A stretch of DNA of 64,000 nucleotides, taken from contig DAIUAM010000016.1 in the NCBI GenBank assembly GCA_036847185.1, positions 4,514 to 68,513 of the forward strand. The letters are read 5' to 3'. A program made the position numbers and the translations under genes. The notes below the pieces were generated by a model, which was given only the letters and a program-made list of their open reading frames with translations, made no database searches and was not told the DNA's origin. Shown one piece after another: positions 1 to 10,423 of this stretch. The DNA comes from UBA4738 sp002413305. GTDB taxonomy: Bacteria > Actinomycetota > UBA4738. Position 1 is the first letter of the stretch; each line of letters opens with the position of its first letter.

Positions 1-10
1 GGCTCGGGAG

Positions 11-739
11 ATGGGGGCGAAGGACATGGGGGTCGAAGCAACCCCGCCGGTCGCACCGGAGGAGGCCCGAGTTCCGGCGACCCGCGACGCGGATGCGCTG
101 GTCTCGGCGCTGATCGCGGTGGTGGGCGCCGGCCTGGTCGTGGCCGGTTCGCTGCTGCGGTGGATCTCCCTGCACAACCAGGCACTCCCGCTGGCCGGCC
201 GGAGCCCGCTCGACATCACGGCCGCCGGGACGGCGCTCACGGAAGGGCGCGTCGCCGCGGGTGCTGGGGCGGCAGGGCTGGTGGCGGCGGTGGTGATGTT
301 CGCGTCCCTCCGGCCGGCGGTTCGCCGGATCCTCGGCGGGGTGGCCCTGGCCGCCGGGCTGGTGGGGGCGGGGTTCGCGTTCGGGGCGATCGGCGGCCGC
401 GACCATCTGACGACCGAGGCGATCCAGGGGGTGATCCGGCACCGCCTGGGGCACACGCTCCCCGCATCGGTCATCGAACGGGTCCAGGCGGCCCTGGCCG
501 GCCTCGGGGTGCGCGCGGTGTTCGGGCCCGGGGTGTACCTCGCGGCAGGGGGTGGCCTGATCGCGGCCATCGGCGGAGGCTCGGCTGTGGCCACCCGTTC
601 GGCCCGTCCCGCGGGAGCGGTCGTCACCGACCCTCTGGTAGAGGGACCCTCGGTCGCGACCGAACCCGACCCGGGACCAGAGTCAGGTTCGGGGGCAGCG
701 CCGGGGCCGCCTTCCGGCCTCCCTCACGACCAGCCCTGA
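11..739 (+). CDS. Trp operon-associated membrane protein
   Basis: A 242-residue integral membrane protein of unknown biochemical role. Four hydrophobic stretches are visible, at about residues 28-50, 80-100, 110-130 and 170-190. Between segments 3 and 4 lies a roughly 40-residue hydrophilic loop, and the C-terminus is low-complexity Pro/Gly/Ser. A membrane protein of this size and topology sits just upstream of trpC in many actinobacteria (the Rv1610-type family in mycobacteria), which is the main basis for the call. The ATG at 11 follows GGGAG; an in-frame ATG at 26 is the alternative. About 180 nt separate it from trpC. No catalytic motif is seen, and its part in tryptophan synthesis is only implied by position. 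Confidence 0.7.
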   Translation: MGAKDMGVEATPPVAPEEARVPATRDADALVSALIAVVGAGLVVAGSLLRWISLHNQALPLAGRSPLDITAAGTALTEGRVAAGAGAAGLVAAVVMFASLRPAVRRILGGVALAAGLVGAGFAFGAIGGRDHLTTEAIQGVIRHRLGHTLPASVIERVQAALAGLGVRAVFGPGVYLAAGGGLIAAIGGGSAVATRSARPAGAVVTDPLVEGPSVATEPDPGPESGSGAAPGPPSGLPHDQP

Positions 740-881
740 CCGAACGGGCCGCCCGGTACGCGAACCTTACGCGCGTCTTACGTCTCCCTGCGGTCGCCCT
801 CACACCCGGTCGCCGACACTGTCGGTCCCTCGACGGGAACCGCGCTCACGGTCCTCCTGCCGGCGACGCAGGCCGCCTCGC

Positions 882-887
882 TATAGT
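882..887 (+). promoter_or_regulatory. -10-like box upstream of trpC
   Basis: TATAGT lies 29 nt before the trpC GTG start. No convincing -35 element is seen. It would allow trpC-trpB-trpA to be transcribed separately from the upstream membrane-protein gene. Confidence 0.4.
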
Positions 888-916
888 TTCGGGATGCGTC
901 CCTCGAGCGCTCCCCG

Positions 917-1710
917 GTGTCGATGGGCTTCCTGACCGACATCGTCGAACGCGTCCGGCGAGACCTCGAACGGGACCCTCCCGACGAGGGCCACCTGTCG
1001 CTCCGGGTCCGTTCGATGCCGCCGGCCCGGGACTTCGCGGCGGCTCTCTCCGGGCCGGGGGTCTCGATCGTGGCCGAGGTGAAGCGGGCCTCGCCATCCG
1101 CGGGGGACATCGCCGCCGACGCCGATCCCGGCGAGCAGGCCGCGCGATACGAAGCCGGCGGGGCCGCCGCCATCTCCGTCCTGACCGAGCCGCGGCACTT
1201 CGGGGGATCGCTGCTGGACCTTCGCCTGGCCCGGCGGAAGACGACGTTGCCCATCCTGCGGAAGGACTTCGTGGTGCATCCCGGGCAGGTGCTGGAGGCC
1301 CGGGCCGAAGGGGCCGACGCCGTCCTGCTGATCTCGGCGTCCCTGACGCTTGGGGAGCTCCGGGACCTCCGGGACGTGGCCGAGTCGCTCGGGATGGCCG
1401 CCCTGGTGGAGGCGCACGGCGAGGAGGACCTGGACCGGGCGCTCGCCTCGGGCGCCCGGCTGGTCGGGGTGAACGCGAGGGATCTGGAGACGCTGGACGT
1501 GGACCTGGACCGGGCGGTGCGGCTGGCGTCGGCGGTGCCCGCCGATCGCTTGCTGGTCCTGGAGAGCGGGATGTCCACCAGGGCCGACGTGGCTCGCGCC
1601 GAGGAGGTGGGTGCCCGGGCCGTGCTGATCGGCGAAGCGTTGATGCGCTCGACCGATCCGGCCCGGACGATCCGCAAGCTCCGGGGCGTCCTGGCCCCGG
1701 TCGGCGAGCC

Positions 1711-1714
<4 letters not shown>
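917..1714 (+). CDS. trpC: Indole-3-glycerol phosphate synthase
   Basis: A cytoplasmic TIM-barrel enzyme that closes and decarboxylates 1-(2-carboxyphenylamino)-1-deoxyribulose 5-phosphate to indole-3-glycerol phosphate, the fourth step of tryptophan synthesis. At 265 residues it has the normal monofunctional length. The IVAEVKRASPSAG motif carries the substrate-binding lysine (K56), PILRKDFVV the catalytic lysine, and VGVNARDL and ESGM the phosphate-side loops. GTG at 917 was chosen; an ATG two codons later is possible. Its stop overlaps the trpB start (GTGA at 1711-1714), so the two are translationally coupled. The intact motifs make the call secure. Confidence 0.97.
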
Positions 1715-2927
<1,213 letters not shown>

Positions 2928-2928
<1 letters not shown>

Positions 2929-3713
2929 TGCCGGACACGCGGCTGGGTGAGGGGCTGGGGGCGCGCCTGCGGGGTCTTCGCGACGCCGGGCGGAAGGCGT
3001 TCGTCCCGTACGTGACCGCGGGATTGCCCGGCGTCGACGAGGCGCTCCTCCGGGGCCTGGCCGGCGCCGGGGCCGACGCGGTCGAGGTCGGTATCCCGTT
3101 CTCCGACCCGGTGATGGACGGCCCGGTCATCCAGGAGGCGTCGAAGCGCGCCCTGGAGGCCGGTACGACGCCCGCCGCTGCGTTCGACCTCATCCGCCGG
3201 GCTGCTCTCGACGTCCCCGTGGCGGTCATGACGTACCTCAACCCCGTGCTGGCCATGGGCATGGAGGCCTTCGCGGGGGCGGCCTCCGCGGCCGGGGTTG
3301 CGGGCGCCATCCTGCCGGACCTCCCCGTCGACGAAGCCGCCGGCTGGATGGCGTGCGCGAAGGCAGCCGGGCTCGCTCCGGTGCTCCTGGCAGCCCCGAA
3401 CTCCACGCCGGAACGGCTGACGGCCATCGCCGCCGCCGGGGGGGGCTTCGTCTACTGCGTGGCCACGTTCGGTGTGACCGGTGCCCGGGAGGAGCTGGCG
3501 GCATCGGCCCGCCGGGTGGTGGCCGCCCTTCGCCCCCTCACGGAGACGCCGCTGCTGGTCGGGGTCGGCATCTCCACGCCCGAGCAGGCCCGGGCGGCCT
3601 GCGGGTTCGCCGACGGGGTGGTGGTGGGCACCGCGCTGGTCGAGCCGCTCCTGCGCGGCGCCCCGGCCGAAGTCATCGACCGCGCCCGCCGGTTCCGCGA
3701 GGCCACCGGCTGA
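2928..3713 (+). CDS. trpA: Tryptophan synthase alpha chain
   Basis: A 261-residue TIM-barrel enzyme that cleaves indole-3-glycerol phosphate to indole and glyceraldehyde 3-phosphate, passing indole to TrpB. Catalytic residues are visible as E53 in VEVGIPFSD and D64 in PVMDGPVIQ. The second motif is a variant of the usual PLADGP sequence, but the aspartate is kept. The ATG at 2928 shares its first base with the trpB stop, so the pair is coupled. trpA ends 19 nt before the convergent hydrolase gene, with no clear terminator hairpin between them. Confidence 0.97.
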
Positions 3714-3732
3714 ACGGCCCGAGCTCGCCCGG

Positions 3733-4848
3733 TCAGGGCCAGAACCGCTCCTGCGCCGCCAGCACCCACGACACGAACCGCCACGCCCCCCACCCGTCGG
3801 CCAGCTCGCCCGACACCGGCGTTCCCGTTCCCGGCGGGTTCACGTGCTCGAACCACCGCAGCAGGATCAGGCGGGCCCCCGGCACCGAGTCCCGAAACCG
3901 GAGGGCCTCGGTGGGCGGCGTGGCCGGATCGCTCTCGGACTGCATGACGAACAACGGGGCGCGGAGCATCCGAAGGTGGGTGGCGGGGGAGAAGAGCCGG
4001 AGCGTGGCCAGGAACGACGGCGGGGTTCGCGCGGCCAGCGGGTACGTTCGGCGCGGATCGCGGTTCTCCAGCAGGTCGAACACGGACCGCATGTCCGGCG
4101 GGAGCGCGGCAGGGTCGCCCGGCGACAATGCCGAGGACAGCGCGGCTCGCTCGCCCGCCGGGGCCAGGCCGACCGCTGCGCGGTTCATGGTCGATCGGGC
4201 CTCCGGCACGGTCCTCCACGGCACCAGGCGACCGCGGTACGTCGTCGCGCCGGTGGTGATCCCCTGGACCACCCCGAGCAGATCGTCGAAGGAGCCGAAC
4301 ACCGCGACGAACGCGACCATGTGCGATGCGGCCGGGTCCTCCGCCGCCAGCAGGCAGAACGACCCGCCGTAGGAGAACCCCACCACACCGACCTTCGCGC
4401 CGCCTTCCATCCGGGACAGAGCCCGGATCGACCGCACCAACCGGACCTCGTCCGACCATTGGAACGTCTGGTGCCGGAGCTCGAGCTGGGGAGCGAACAC
4501 CTGTCGGCGCGCTCCGGCGAGCGCGCGGGCCACCCGCACCAGCCGGGGATCCTCCGCGCCCTGGGGGGTCGCGCCGGAGACCAGCAGCAGCGGCGGGGCG
4601 GGCCCCGGCGAATACAGGTCCCCTCGCACGTCCGGTGCCAGCAGCACCCCCCGGCGGACCGCGACCCGTTGGGCGAATGGACGCGGGAACGGGATGCCGA
4701 CGGACCGGGCCAGCACGGCGGCCGCCTTCGCCCGCGCCCGGAGGGGCGGCACGGCGATGCACAGGACCACCACCGCGAGGAGCAGGGCCAGCACGGCCCG
4801 GCCGGCCCGCCGGAGCCGAGGACGCCTCGCGGTCAGGGTTCCCGGCAC
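3733..4848 (-). CDS. Membrane-anchored alpha/beta hydrolase
   Basis: A 371-residue alpha/beta-hydrolase fold protein of unknown substrate. An N-terminal hydrophobic segment at about residues 15-35 looks like a signal anchor, which would put the catalytic domain outside the membrane. The nucleophile elbow GFSYGG, a late acid in SESDPATPP and a C-terminal histidine in WFEHVNPP make a complete Ser-Asp-His triad. It is last in a reverse-strand cluster and overlaps the anti-sigma kinase gene by 16 nt, so the two are probably co-transcribed and coupled. An esterase or peptidase role is possible; nothing in the sequence decides it. Confidence 0.8.
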   Translation of the reverse strand: MPGTLTARRPRLRRAGRAVLALLLAVVVLCIAVPPLRARAKAAAVLARSVGIPFPRPFAQRVAVRRGVLLAPDVRGDLYSPGPAPPLLLVSGATPQGAEDPRLVRVARALAGARRQVFAPQLELRHQTFQWSDEVRLVRSIRALSRMEGGAKVGVVGFSYGGSFCLLAAEDPAASHMVAFVAVFGSFDDLLGVVQGITTGATTYRGRLVPWRTVPEARSTMNRAAVGLAPAGERAALSSALSPGDPAALPPDMRSVFDLLENRDPRRTYPLAARTPPSFLATLRLFSPATHLRMLRAPLFVMQSESDPATPPTEALRFRDSVPGARLILLRWFEHVNPPGTGTPVSGELADGWGAWRFVSWVLAAQERFWP

Positions 4849-5255
4849 TTGACGAGGCGGACCACCGTGCCGGGCTTGCGGGCCGTGCCCTCCCGGATCG
4901 TCACCTCGTCGACCAGCGCCATCATCAGCGGGATCCCGTGGCCGCCGCCGTCCAGCTGCGGCATCGGCGCCTCCCGCCGGAACACGCCTTCGTCCTGGAT
5001 GTCGACTTCGACGCAGCCTTCCAGCTCGCTCCAGGTCACCCGGATCTGGCGGCTCGCGGTGTGCAGCATCGAGTTCGCGGCCGCCTCCGTCACCGCGACG
5101 AGCAGGTCGCTGACGATGTCCGGGCGAAGCTCGGTGGTCCTGGCGCAGTCTCGGACGAACCGGCGGATGTGGTACAGGACGGAAGGATGGGACCGGAAGG
5201 CCTGGACCACGGGCGTGGGCCGCTCAGGCGGTCTCGAGCGACTGGTCGTCGTCAA
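4833..5255 (-). CDS. RsbW-like anti-sigma factor kinase
   Basis: A 140-residue GHKL-type ATPase of the RsbW/SpoIIAB group. TEAAANSMLHT is the N-box with the Mg-binding Asn, DIQDEGVF is the G1 box, and GGGHGIPLMMALVDEV is the G2 box. Family members bind a sigma factor or other target and phosphorylate a STAS-domain antagonist on Ser/Thr. The partner is probably the STAS protein directly upstream, whose gene overlaps this one by 32 nt. No sigma factor gene is adjacent, so the final target is unknown. Confidence 0.88.
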   Translation of the reverse strand: MTTTSRSRPPERPTPVVQAFRSHPSVLYHIRRFVRDCARTTELRPDIVSDLLVAVTEAAANSMLHTASRQIRVTWSELEGCVEVDIQDEGVFRREAPMPQLDGGGHGIPLMMALVDEVTIREGTARKPGTVVRLVKCREP

Positions 5256-5556
5256 GGATCATCTCGACGTTGGCGAGCTGGCCCAGCCGGACCCGCTCCA
5301 ACGTGTGGGCTACGACGGCTCCAGGGCGGAGCAGCCGGAGGTTCCCCGATCCCTCCAGCCGGCGGGCCGTTCGGATGATGACCTGAATGCCGCTCGAATC
5401 CATGAACGTCAACCCGGTCAGGTCGAGGGTCAGGTCGCCGCCCTGTTCGACCTCCGGCTCCAACGCGTCGGTCAAGATGTCGGCGTTGGAGACGTCGATC
5501 TCGCCGATCAGCCGGAACCCGCGAGGAGACTCGGTCCTGGCTACCTGTAGCAGCAT
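5224..5556 (-). CDS. STAS-domain anti-sigma factor antagonist
   Basis: A 110-residue single STAS domain of the SpoIIAA/RsbV type. MDSSGIQVI is the conserved phospho-acceptor loop; the Ser pair is where the partner kinase would act. ATG at 5556 (the MLLQVARTE start) gives the usual length for the family; the longer in-frame reading upstream is not supported. It is first in a three-gene reverse-strand unit with the kinase and the hydrolase. It is divergent from the liv operon across about 250 nt. Confidence 0.88.
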   Translation of the reverse strand: MLLQVARTESPRGFRLIGEIDVSNADILTDALEPEVEQGGDLTLDLTGLTFMDSSGIQVIIRTARRLEGSGNLRLLRPGAVVAHTLERVRLGQLANVEMILDDDQSLETA

Positions 5557-5803
5557 GGCGTGTTCACCGTCCCGGGGGCGACTGAAACGTACCGTAGGTC
5601 CGTCCCCGCCCGCCTGGCAAACTGGCCGCCCGGAGGGGGTTCCAGCGCCCTCGATCCCGCCGCACGGACGTATGCGTACAACCGTTCGAGGCGTCGGGGG
5701 CGAGCGGGGGGCGCCCGCCATGGCAGAATGGCCGCTGGCCTTTGCCCCTCGATTGTGATACATCGACGCGGACACGACTGCGGGGGATCGAAAGGAGGAA
5801 CGC

Positions 5804-7006
5804 TTGCGGAGCAAGACAACGGTGCTGCGCGTCGTCACCCTGGTGGCGCTGGTCGCCATCGTCGGGGCTGCGTGCAGCAAGAGCCCATCGGCAAGTTCCA
5901 AGAAGACCGTGAAGATCGCCGAGTTCGGCGCCTTCACGGGTCCGGTCGCACAGCTGGTGATCCCTGGCTACCAGGGGGCCAAGCTGGCCTTCGACCAGGC
6001 GAACGCCGGGAAGTTCGGAGCGCTTCCGGTCACGATCCAGTTCACACAGGAGGACACGACGGGTAGCGGTACGGTCATCCCGCCCATCGCGAAGAAGGTC
6101 AGCCAGGACCCGTCGTTCATCGGGGTGGTCGGCCCGAACTTCTCCGGGGAGTCACTGGCCGGAGGGCCGATCTTCAACTCGGCGGGCATCCCGTTCGTCA
6201 CCGCCTCGGCGACGAAGACGGCGATCAACCAGAACCACTGGGCGTTCTGGTTCCGGGCGAACGGCAACGACGATGAGCAGGGGCCGGCCGGCGGGGATTA
6301 CATCGCCAAGATCCTGAAGCCGAACTGCGCCTTCGTCACCAGCGACGACTCCCCGTACGGGACGGCGCTGGCGGGCACCGTGCAGACCACGATCACCAAC
6401 GACGGCGGGACGGTCCAGGCTCAGATCAACGCCGTGCAGACCAGCAACGGCAGCGTTCACCCCACCGACTTCTCGGCCCTTGTCACCAAGATCCAGACGT
6501 CGGGCTGCAAGGCCGTCTACTACGGCGGGTACGACGCTGAGGCCGGGCTCCTCCGGACCCAGATGACGTCGGCCGGCCTCACCGACGTCACACTGGTCGG
6601 CGGCGACGGGATCGAAGACACCACGTATGCCACCGAGGCGAAGGCCTCCGGCGAGGCGACGGTTGCCACGTGCCCGTGCGGCGACATCACCAAGTCGACC
6701 AGCCCGGACGCCCAGGCGTTCGTCAAGGACTACACGGCCAAGTGGGGCGTGGCGCCGGGCATCTACTCGGGCGAGTACTACGACGTGGCCCGGCTGTACA
6801 TCAACGCCATCAAGGCCGGCAACATCACGCGCACCGCGATCAAGAACTACCTGGTGAAGGTGAACTACGTCGGGCTTACCAAGACGTATTCGTTCCAGGA
6901 CAACCATGAGCTCGTTCCGAGCGACGTGAAGATCTTCTACTGGAAGGACGTGAACCAGACGTTCACGTACCTCGGCGAGTCCTCGCAGGTCCTGGCCGCG
7001 GGCTAG
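5804..7006 (+). CDS. livK: Branched-chain amino-acid ABC transporter substrate-binding lipoprotein
   Basis: A 400-residue type I periplasmic-binding-fold protein (LivJ/LivK group), exported and lipid-anchored. The N-terminal signal ends in a lipobox at IVGAACSKSP, so Cys would be acylated. FGAFTGPVAQLVIPG and the two-lobe pattern with VVGPNFSGESLAGGPIFNSAG are typical of the family. Start is TTG at 5804, supported by AAAGGAGG 6 nt upstream; there is no in-frame ATG nearby. It opens the livKHMGF operon. A large stem-loop lies between it and livH. Ligand class is inferred from the family; related proteins also bind amides and urea. Confidence 0.9.
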   Translation: MRSKTTVLRVVTLVALVAIVGAACSKSPSASSKKTVKIAEFGAFTGPVAQLVIPGYQGAKLAFDQANAGKFGALPVTIQFTQEDTTGSGTVIPPIAKKVSQDPSFIGVVGPNFSGESLAGGPIFNSAGIPFVTASATKTAINQNHWAFWFRANGNDDEQGPAGGDYIAKILKPNCAFVTSDDSPYGTALAGTVQTTITNDGGTVQAQINAVQTSNGSVHPTDFSALVTKIQTSGCKAVYYGGYDAEAGLLRTQMTSAGLTDVTLVGGDGIEDTTYATEAKASGEATVATCPCGDITKSTSPDAQAFVKDYTAKWGVAPGIYSGEYYDVARLYINAIKAGNITRTAIKNYLVKVNYVGLTKTYSFQDNHELVPSDVKIFYWKDVNQTFTYLGESSQVLAAG

Positions 7007-7020
7007 ACCATCGGGTGTCG

Positions 7021-7060
7021 CGGGAGGGGCGGGCCGAGAACGATCGGCCTGCCCCTCCCG
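7021..7060 (+). terminator. Stem-loop between livK and livH
   Basis: A 40-nt inverted repeat: CGGGAGGGGC and GCCCCTCCCG arms, extended by GGGCCGA/TCGGCCT. There is no T-tract after it. It most likely stabilises or partly terminates the livK transcript, so that the binding protein is made in excess of the membrane parts. Confidence 0.65.
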
Positions 7061-7086
7061 GCGACGTGCATCGGCGTGAGGGGTCC

Positions 7087-8202
7087 ATGGCGGTTGCGAG
7101 CGAGCAGCAGGTTGGGATCCGGCGCCCCAGGATCCCATCCGCCGCATTCGGGTGGGGGGGCGCGGCCGCCCTGGTCGCGCTCCTGCTGTTCTTCGGGATC
7201 CGCCATCACGTGTGCCCGAGCAACGCTTCGGCATGGGTGAGCTTCACGATCACCGGACTCCGGCTGGGCTTCCTCTACGCGATGATCGCGCTGGGGTACA
7301 CGATGGTGTACGGCGTCCTCCAGCTTCTGAACTTCGCCCACTCGGAGATCTTCATGGTGGGGTCGTTCGCGGGGCTGTACGCGTTCAAGACCCTGTTCGG
7401 CATCACCAATGCGAACCATCCGAACGGCATCGGGGGGATCTACCTGGCGGTCGTGCTGGCCGTGGGGCTGCTGGTGGCGGCACTGGCCTCGGGTGGAGCA
7501 GCGGTCATCATGGAACGCCTGGCGTACCGCCCGCTTCGCCGGCACGGAGCGTCACGCCTGGCGTACCTGATCACCGCCATCGGCGCGTCGCTGTTCCTGT
7601 CGAACCTGTTCTACCTCCTGGACGGGCATTCGCACCTCGGCCTGCCCTTCAACTGGCCCCGGATCGCCGGGGCCTCTCCGGTCGACTACCCGCAGGTCAT
7701 GAAGAAGGTCATCGTGTTCAGGATCGCCAAGGTCCCCATCGACAGCCAGACGATCCTCATCGTGGCGGTGGCCATCGCGATGCTGGTGGTGCTGGACCTG
7801 TTCATCCGGCGGACCAGGGCCGGGAAGGGCATCCGGGCTGTGGCGGAGGATCCGGAAACGGCGTCACTGATGGGCGTGAACATCAACGGCATCGTGGTGA
7901 TGACGTTCTTCGTGGGCGGCCTGATGGCCGGGGCTGCCGGCCTTCTGTACGGGATGTTCTTCACGCAGGCGCTCTTCAGCATGGGATTCGTCCCGGGCAT
8001 CAAGGCGTTCACGGCCGCCGTGCTCGGCGGGATCGGTAACGTCCGTGGAGCCGTGCTGGGCGGGATCCTTCTGGGTCTGATCGAGAACCTCGGCGTGGCC
8101 TGCACGGGGACGCAATGGCAGTCGGTCATCGCCTTCCTCGTCCTGGTGGGCGTGCTGATGTTCCGCCCGACGGGGCTCCTCGGCGAGCAGGTCGGAGGAT
8201 AG
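7087..8202 (+). CDS. livH: Branched-chain amino-acid ABC transporter permease LivH
   Basis: A 371-residue inner-membrane permease with about eight hydrophobic segments. The family stretch GYTMVYGVLQLLNFAHSEIF and the late EAA-like loop with GKGIRAVAEDPETASLMGVN identify LivH. ATG at 7087 was chosen because it sits after GAGGGG and gives a normal N-terminus; the longer frame to 7015 runs back into the stem-loop. It pairs with LivM to form the channel. It is followed after 4 nt by livM. Confidence 0.92.
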   Translation: MAVASEQQVGIRRPRIPSAAFGWGGAAALVALLLFFGIRHHVCPSNASAWVSFTITGLRLGFLYAMIALGYTMVYGVLQLLNFAHSEIFMVGSFAGLYAFKTLFGITNANHPNGIGGIYLAVVLAVGLLVAALASGGAAVIMERLAYRPLRRHGASRLAYLITAIGASLFLSNLFYLLDGHSHLGLPFNWPRIAGASPVDYPQVMKKVIVFRIAKVPIDSQTILIVAVAIAMLVVLDLFIRRTRAGKGIRAVAEDPETASLMGVNINGIVVMTFFVGGLMAGAAGLLYGMFFTQALFSMGFVPGIKAFTAAVLGGIGNVRGAVLGGILLGLIENLGVACTGTQWQSVIAFLVLVGVLMFRPTGLLGEQVGG

Positions 8203-8206
8203 AGCG

Positions 8207-9505
8207 ATGCCGGACGACCGGATCGATCTCCACCAGGAGGGTGGAAACCCGGATCCCCCGGATCCCGCGGCGCCAGCGGCACCCGCGTCCGGGGTCGCTC
8301 AGAAGGACACCGCCCAGCGAACGGGGCCTCCGTCCGAGCCGCGGGCCCGATCCAGCCTGCGGGAGCGGTTCCGCCTGGCGAGAAGCCCGGTCGCCTTGAT
8401 CCGGGATCGGTTCGACGGAATGGCTCCTGTCTCCCGGTTTGGCTTCCTGACGGCAGGCGTGGCCCTCGCGGCGGTCCTTCCGGTCCTGATGCCGCACATC
8501 ACCGCGGACCCCGCCTACTGGACGAGCGTGCTGACGAAGGTCGGGATCGCAGCGCTGCTCGCCCTCGGGCTGAACGTGGTGGTCGGGTTCGCCGGCCTCC
8601 TCGATCTCGGCTACGTGGCGTTCTTCGCGGTGGGCGCCTACACGTTCGCCATCCTGTCCGGCGCGAGCCGGTACGCCATCGCCCTCACGCGCAGCGATCC
8701 GAATGCGTTCAAGCTGCTCCCCACCTGGCACATGTACTCCTGGCTGTTCTTCTTCGCGGCCCTCGCGGTGGCGCTGGTGGCCGGGGTGATCCTGGGCGCG
8801 CCCACGCTTCGCCTCCGCGGCGACTATCTGGCCATCGTGACCCTTGGATTCGGCGAGATCGTCCGGATCACTGCGGACAACCTCACGTCGGTCACCGACG
8901 GCTCGCAGGGGATCCCACAGATCCCCCATCCCGCGCTCACGGTGGGGCCGGTCCATTACAACTTCGGCTTGAACGACGCCGCCTACTACTGGCTGCTCCT
9001 TGGGGTCATCGTCGTCTGGATCCTCCTGCTGCGCCGGATCAACGCGTCCCGGATCGGGCGGGCCTGGGCGGCCATCCGGGAGGACGAGCTCGCCGCGGCG
9101 TCGATGGGTGTTCCGACGATCCGGATAAAGCTGCTGGCCTTCGCCATGGGCGCCGCGGTCGCCTCGTTCGCAGGGGTCATCTACGCGAGCGAGTACGCGT
9201 TCATCGATCCCGGCACCTTCCAGCTCTTCAGCTCGGACTTCGGTTCGGTGATCATCCTGGCCATGGTGGTGCTGGGCGGGATGGGCGGGATCGCCGGCCC
9301 CATCCTGGGCGCCGGCCTGGTCATCTTCCTCCCGGAGCGGTTCCGGTTCCTGGGCGACGCCCGGTTCCTGATCTTCGGTGCCGTCCTGGTGATCGTCATG
9401 GTGCTCCGGCCGCAGGGGATCCTGCCCAGCCGCCGCCGGGCGGCCGAGCTGGAGGGCGGCGTCAAGGACACCTCGGTCTTCGAAGCGCAGCAGCACGGAG
9501 GGTAG
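8207..9505 (+). CDS. livM: Branched-chain amino-acid ABC transporter permease LivM
   Basis: A 432-residue permease. The first roughly 75 residues are hydrophilic, Pro/Ala/Asp-rich and probably cytoplasmic, which is longer than usual. The rest carries the LivM pattern GLNVVVGFAGLLDLGYVAFFAVGAY and the cytoplasmic loop GRAWAAIREDELAAASMGV. ATG at 8207 follows GGAGGATAGAG. Its stop codon is immediately followed by the livG ATG. It acts as the second channel subunit with LivH. Confidence 0.92.
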   Translation: MPDDRIDLHQEGGNPDPPDPAAPAAPASGVAQKDTAQRTGPPSEPRARSSLRERFRLARSPVALIRDRFDGMAPVSRFGFLTAGVALAAVLPVLMPHITADPAYWTSVLTKVGIAALLALGLNVVVGFAGLLDLGYVAFFAVGAYTFAILSGASRYAIALTRSDPNAFKLLPTWHMYSWLFFFAALAVALVAGVILGAPTLRLRGDYLAIVTLGFGEIVRITADNLTSVTDGSQGIPQIPHPALTVGPVHYNFGLNDAAYYWLLLGVIVVWILLLRRINASRIGRAWAAIREDELAAASMGVPTIRIKLLAFAMGAAVASFAGVIYASEYAFIDPGTFQLFSSDFGSVIILAMVVLGGMGGIAGPILGAGLVIFLPERFRFLGDARFLIFGAVLVIVMVLRPQGILPSRRRAAELEGGVKDTSVFEAQQHGG

Positions 9506-10423
9506 ATGGTCGCGGTTCTGGAGTCGGAGGCGCTGACCAAGCAGTTCGGAGGCCTACGAGCTCTTTCGGGCGTCGACCTCACCATCGAGGACGGCCAGAT
9601 CTTCAGCCTGATCGGGCCGAACGGGGCCGGGAAGACCACGTTCTTCAACGTGGTGGCCGGGATCTTCCGGCCCACCTCGGGGTCGATGCGGTTCCTGGGA
9701 GGGCCGCTGTTGGAGTTCCAGCCCCTGTCGTTCCTGCCGCTCTGGAGGCGACCCCGGAGGCCGTTCCAGATCACGCGCCTGGGGATCGGCCGCACGTTCC
9801 AGAACATCCGGCTGTTCGCGAACATGACCGCCATCGAGAACGTCATGGTCGGCGTCGACGCGCACAACCGGAGTGGGGTCGTGGGAGCCATGCTTCGAAG
9901 CGGCCGCCACCGCCACGAGGAGGTTGTCACCTCGGGGCGAGCCAGGGAGCTGCTGGAGTTCGTGGGGATCGCCCGATACGCGGGCGAGCTCGCCAAGAAC
10001 CTTGCCTACGGGGACCAGCGCCGCCTCGAGATCGCTCGAGCCATGGGGACGAGTCCCAAGCTCCTCATGCTGGACGAGCCAGCTGCCGGGATGAACCCGG
10101 CCGAGAAAGCCGCGCTCATGAGGCTGATCCAGAAGATCCGTGACCAAGGGATCACGATCCTGCTGATCGAACACGACATGAAGGTGGTGATGGGGATCTC
10201 GGACAGGATCGCCGTGCTCGACTTCGGACAGAAGATCGCAGAGGGCCGGCCGCAGGAGGTCCAGAAGGACCCGCGAGTCATCGAGGCCTACCTGGGCCGG
10301 GGCGCGGTGGGTGCGGCTTCGGAGGGGGACGAACCGGAGGCGAGCCCGGGATCGGCAGACGAACCGGGCCCAGACGCCCCCGCGCCGAGCGCGGATTCCT
10401 CCGACGGGGAGGTCACCGTCTGA
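9506..10423 (+). CDS. livG: Branched-chain amino-acid ABC transporter ATP-binding protein LivG
   Basis: A 305-residue ABC ATPase that powers the LivHM channel with LivF. Walker A is GPNGAGKT, the signature region is AYGDQRRLEIARA (variant LSGGQ, usual in LivG), Walker B is LLMLDEPAAGMNPAE, and the switch histidine is in LLIEHDM. The last 45 or so residues form an acidic Glu/Asp/Pro/Ala tail not needed for the fold. The ATG directly abuts the livM stop; the gene ends overlapping the livF ATG by one base. Confidence 0.94.
   Translation: MVAVLESEALTKQFGGLRALSGVDLTIEDGQIFSLIGPNGAGKTTFFNVVAGIFRPTSGSMRFLGGPLLEFQPLSFLPLWRRPRRPFQITRLGIGRTFQNIRLFANMTAIENVMVGVDAHNRSGVVGAMLRSGRHRHEEVVTSGRARELLEFVGIARYAGELAKNLAYGDQRRLEIARAMGTSPKLLMLDEPAAGMNPAEKAALMRLIQKIRDQGITILLIEHDMKVVMGISDRIAVLDFGQKIAEGRPQEVQKDPRVIEAYLGRGAVGAASEGDEPEASPGSADEPGPDAPAPSADSSDGEVTV

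Noticed and set aside
894..935. Possible tryptophan leader peptide before trpC
   Set aside because: A 13-codon frame starts 6 nt after the TATAGT box, but it holds one Trp codon only and overlaps the trpC start. No alternative hairpins of an attenuator are visible.
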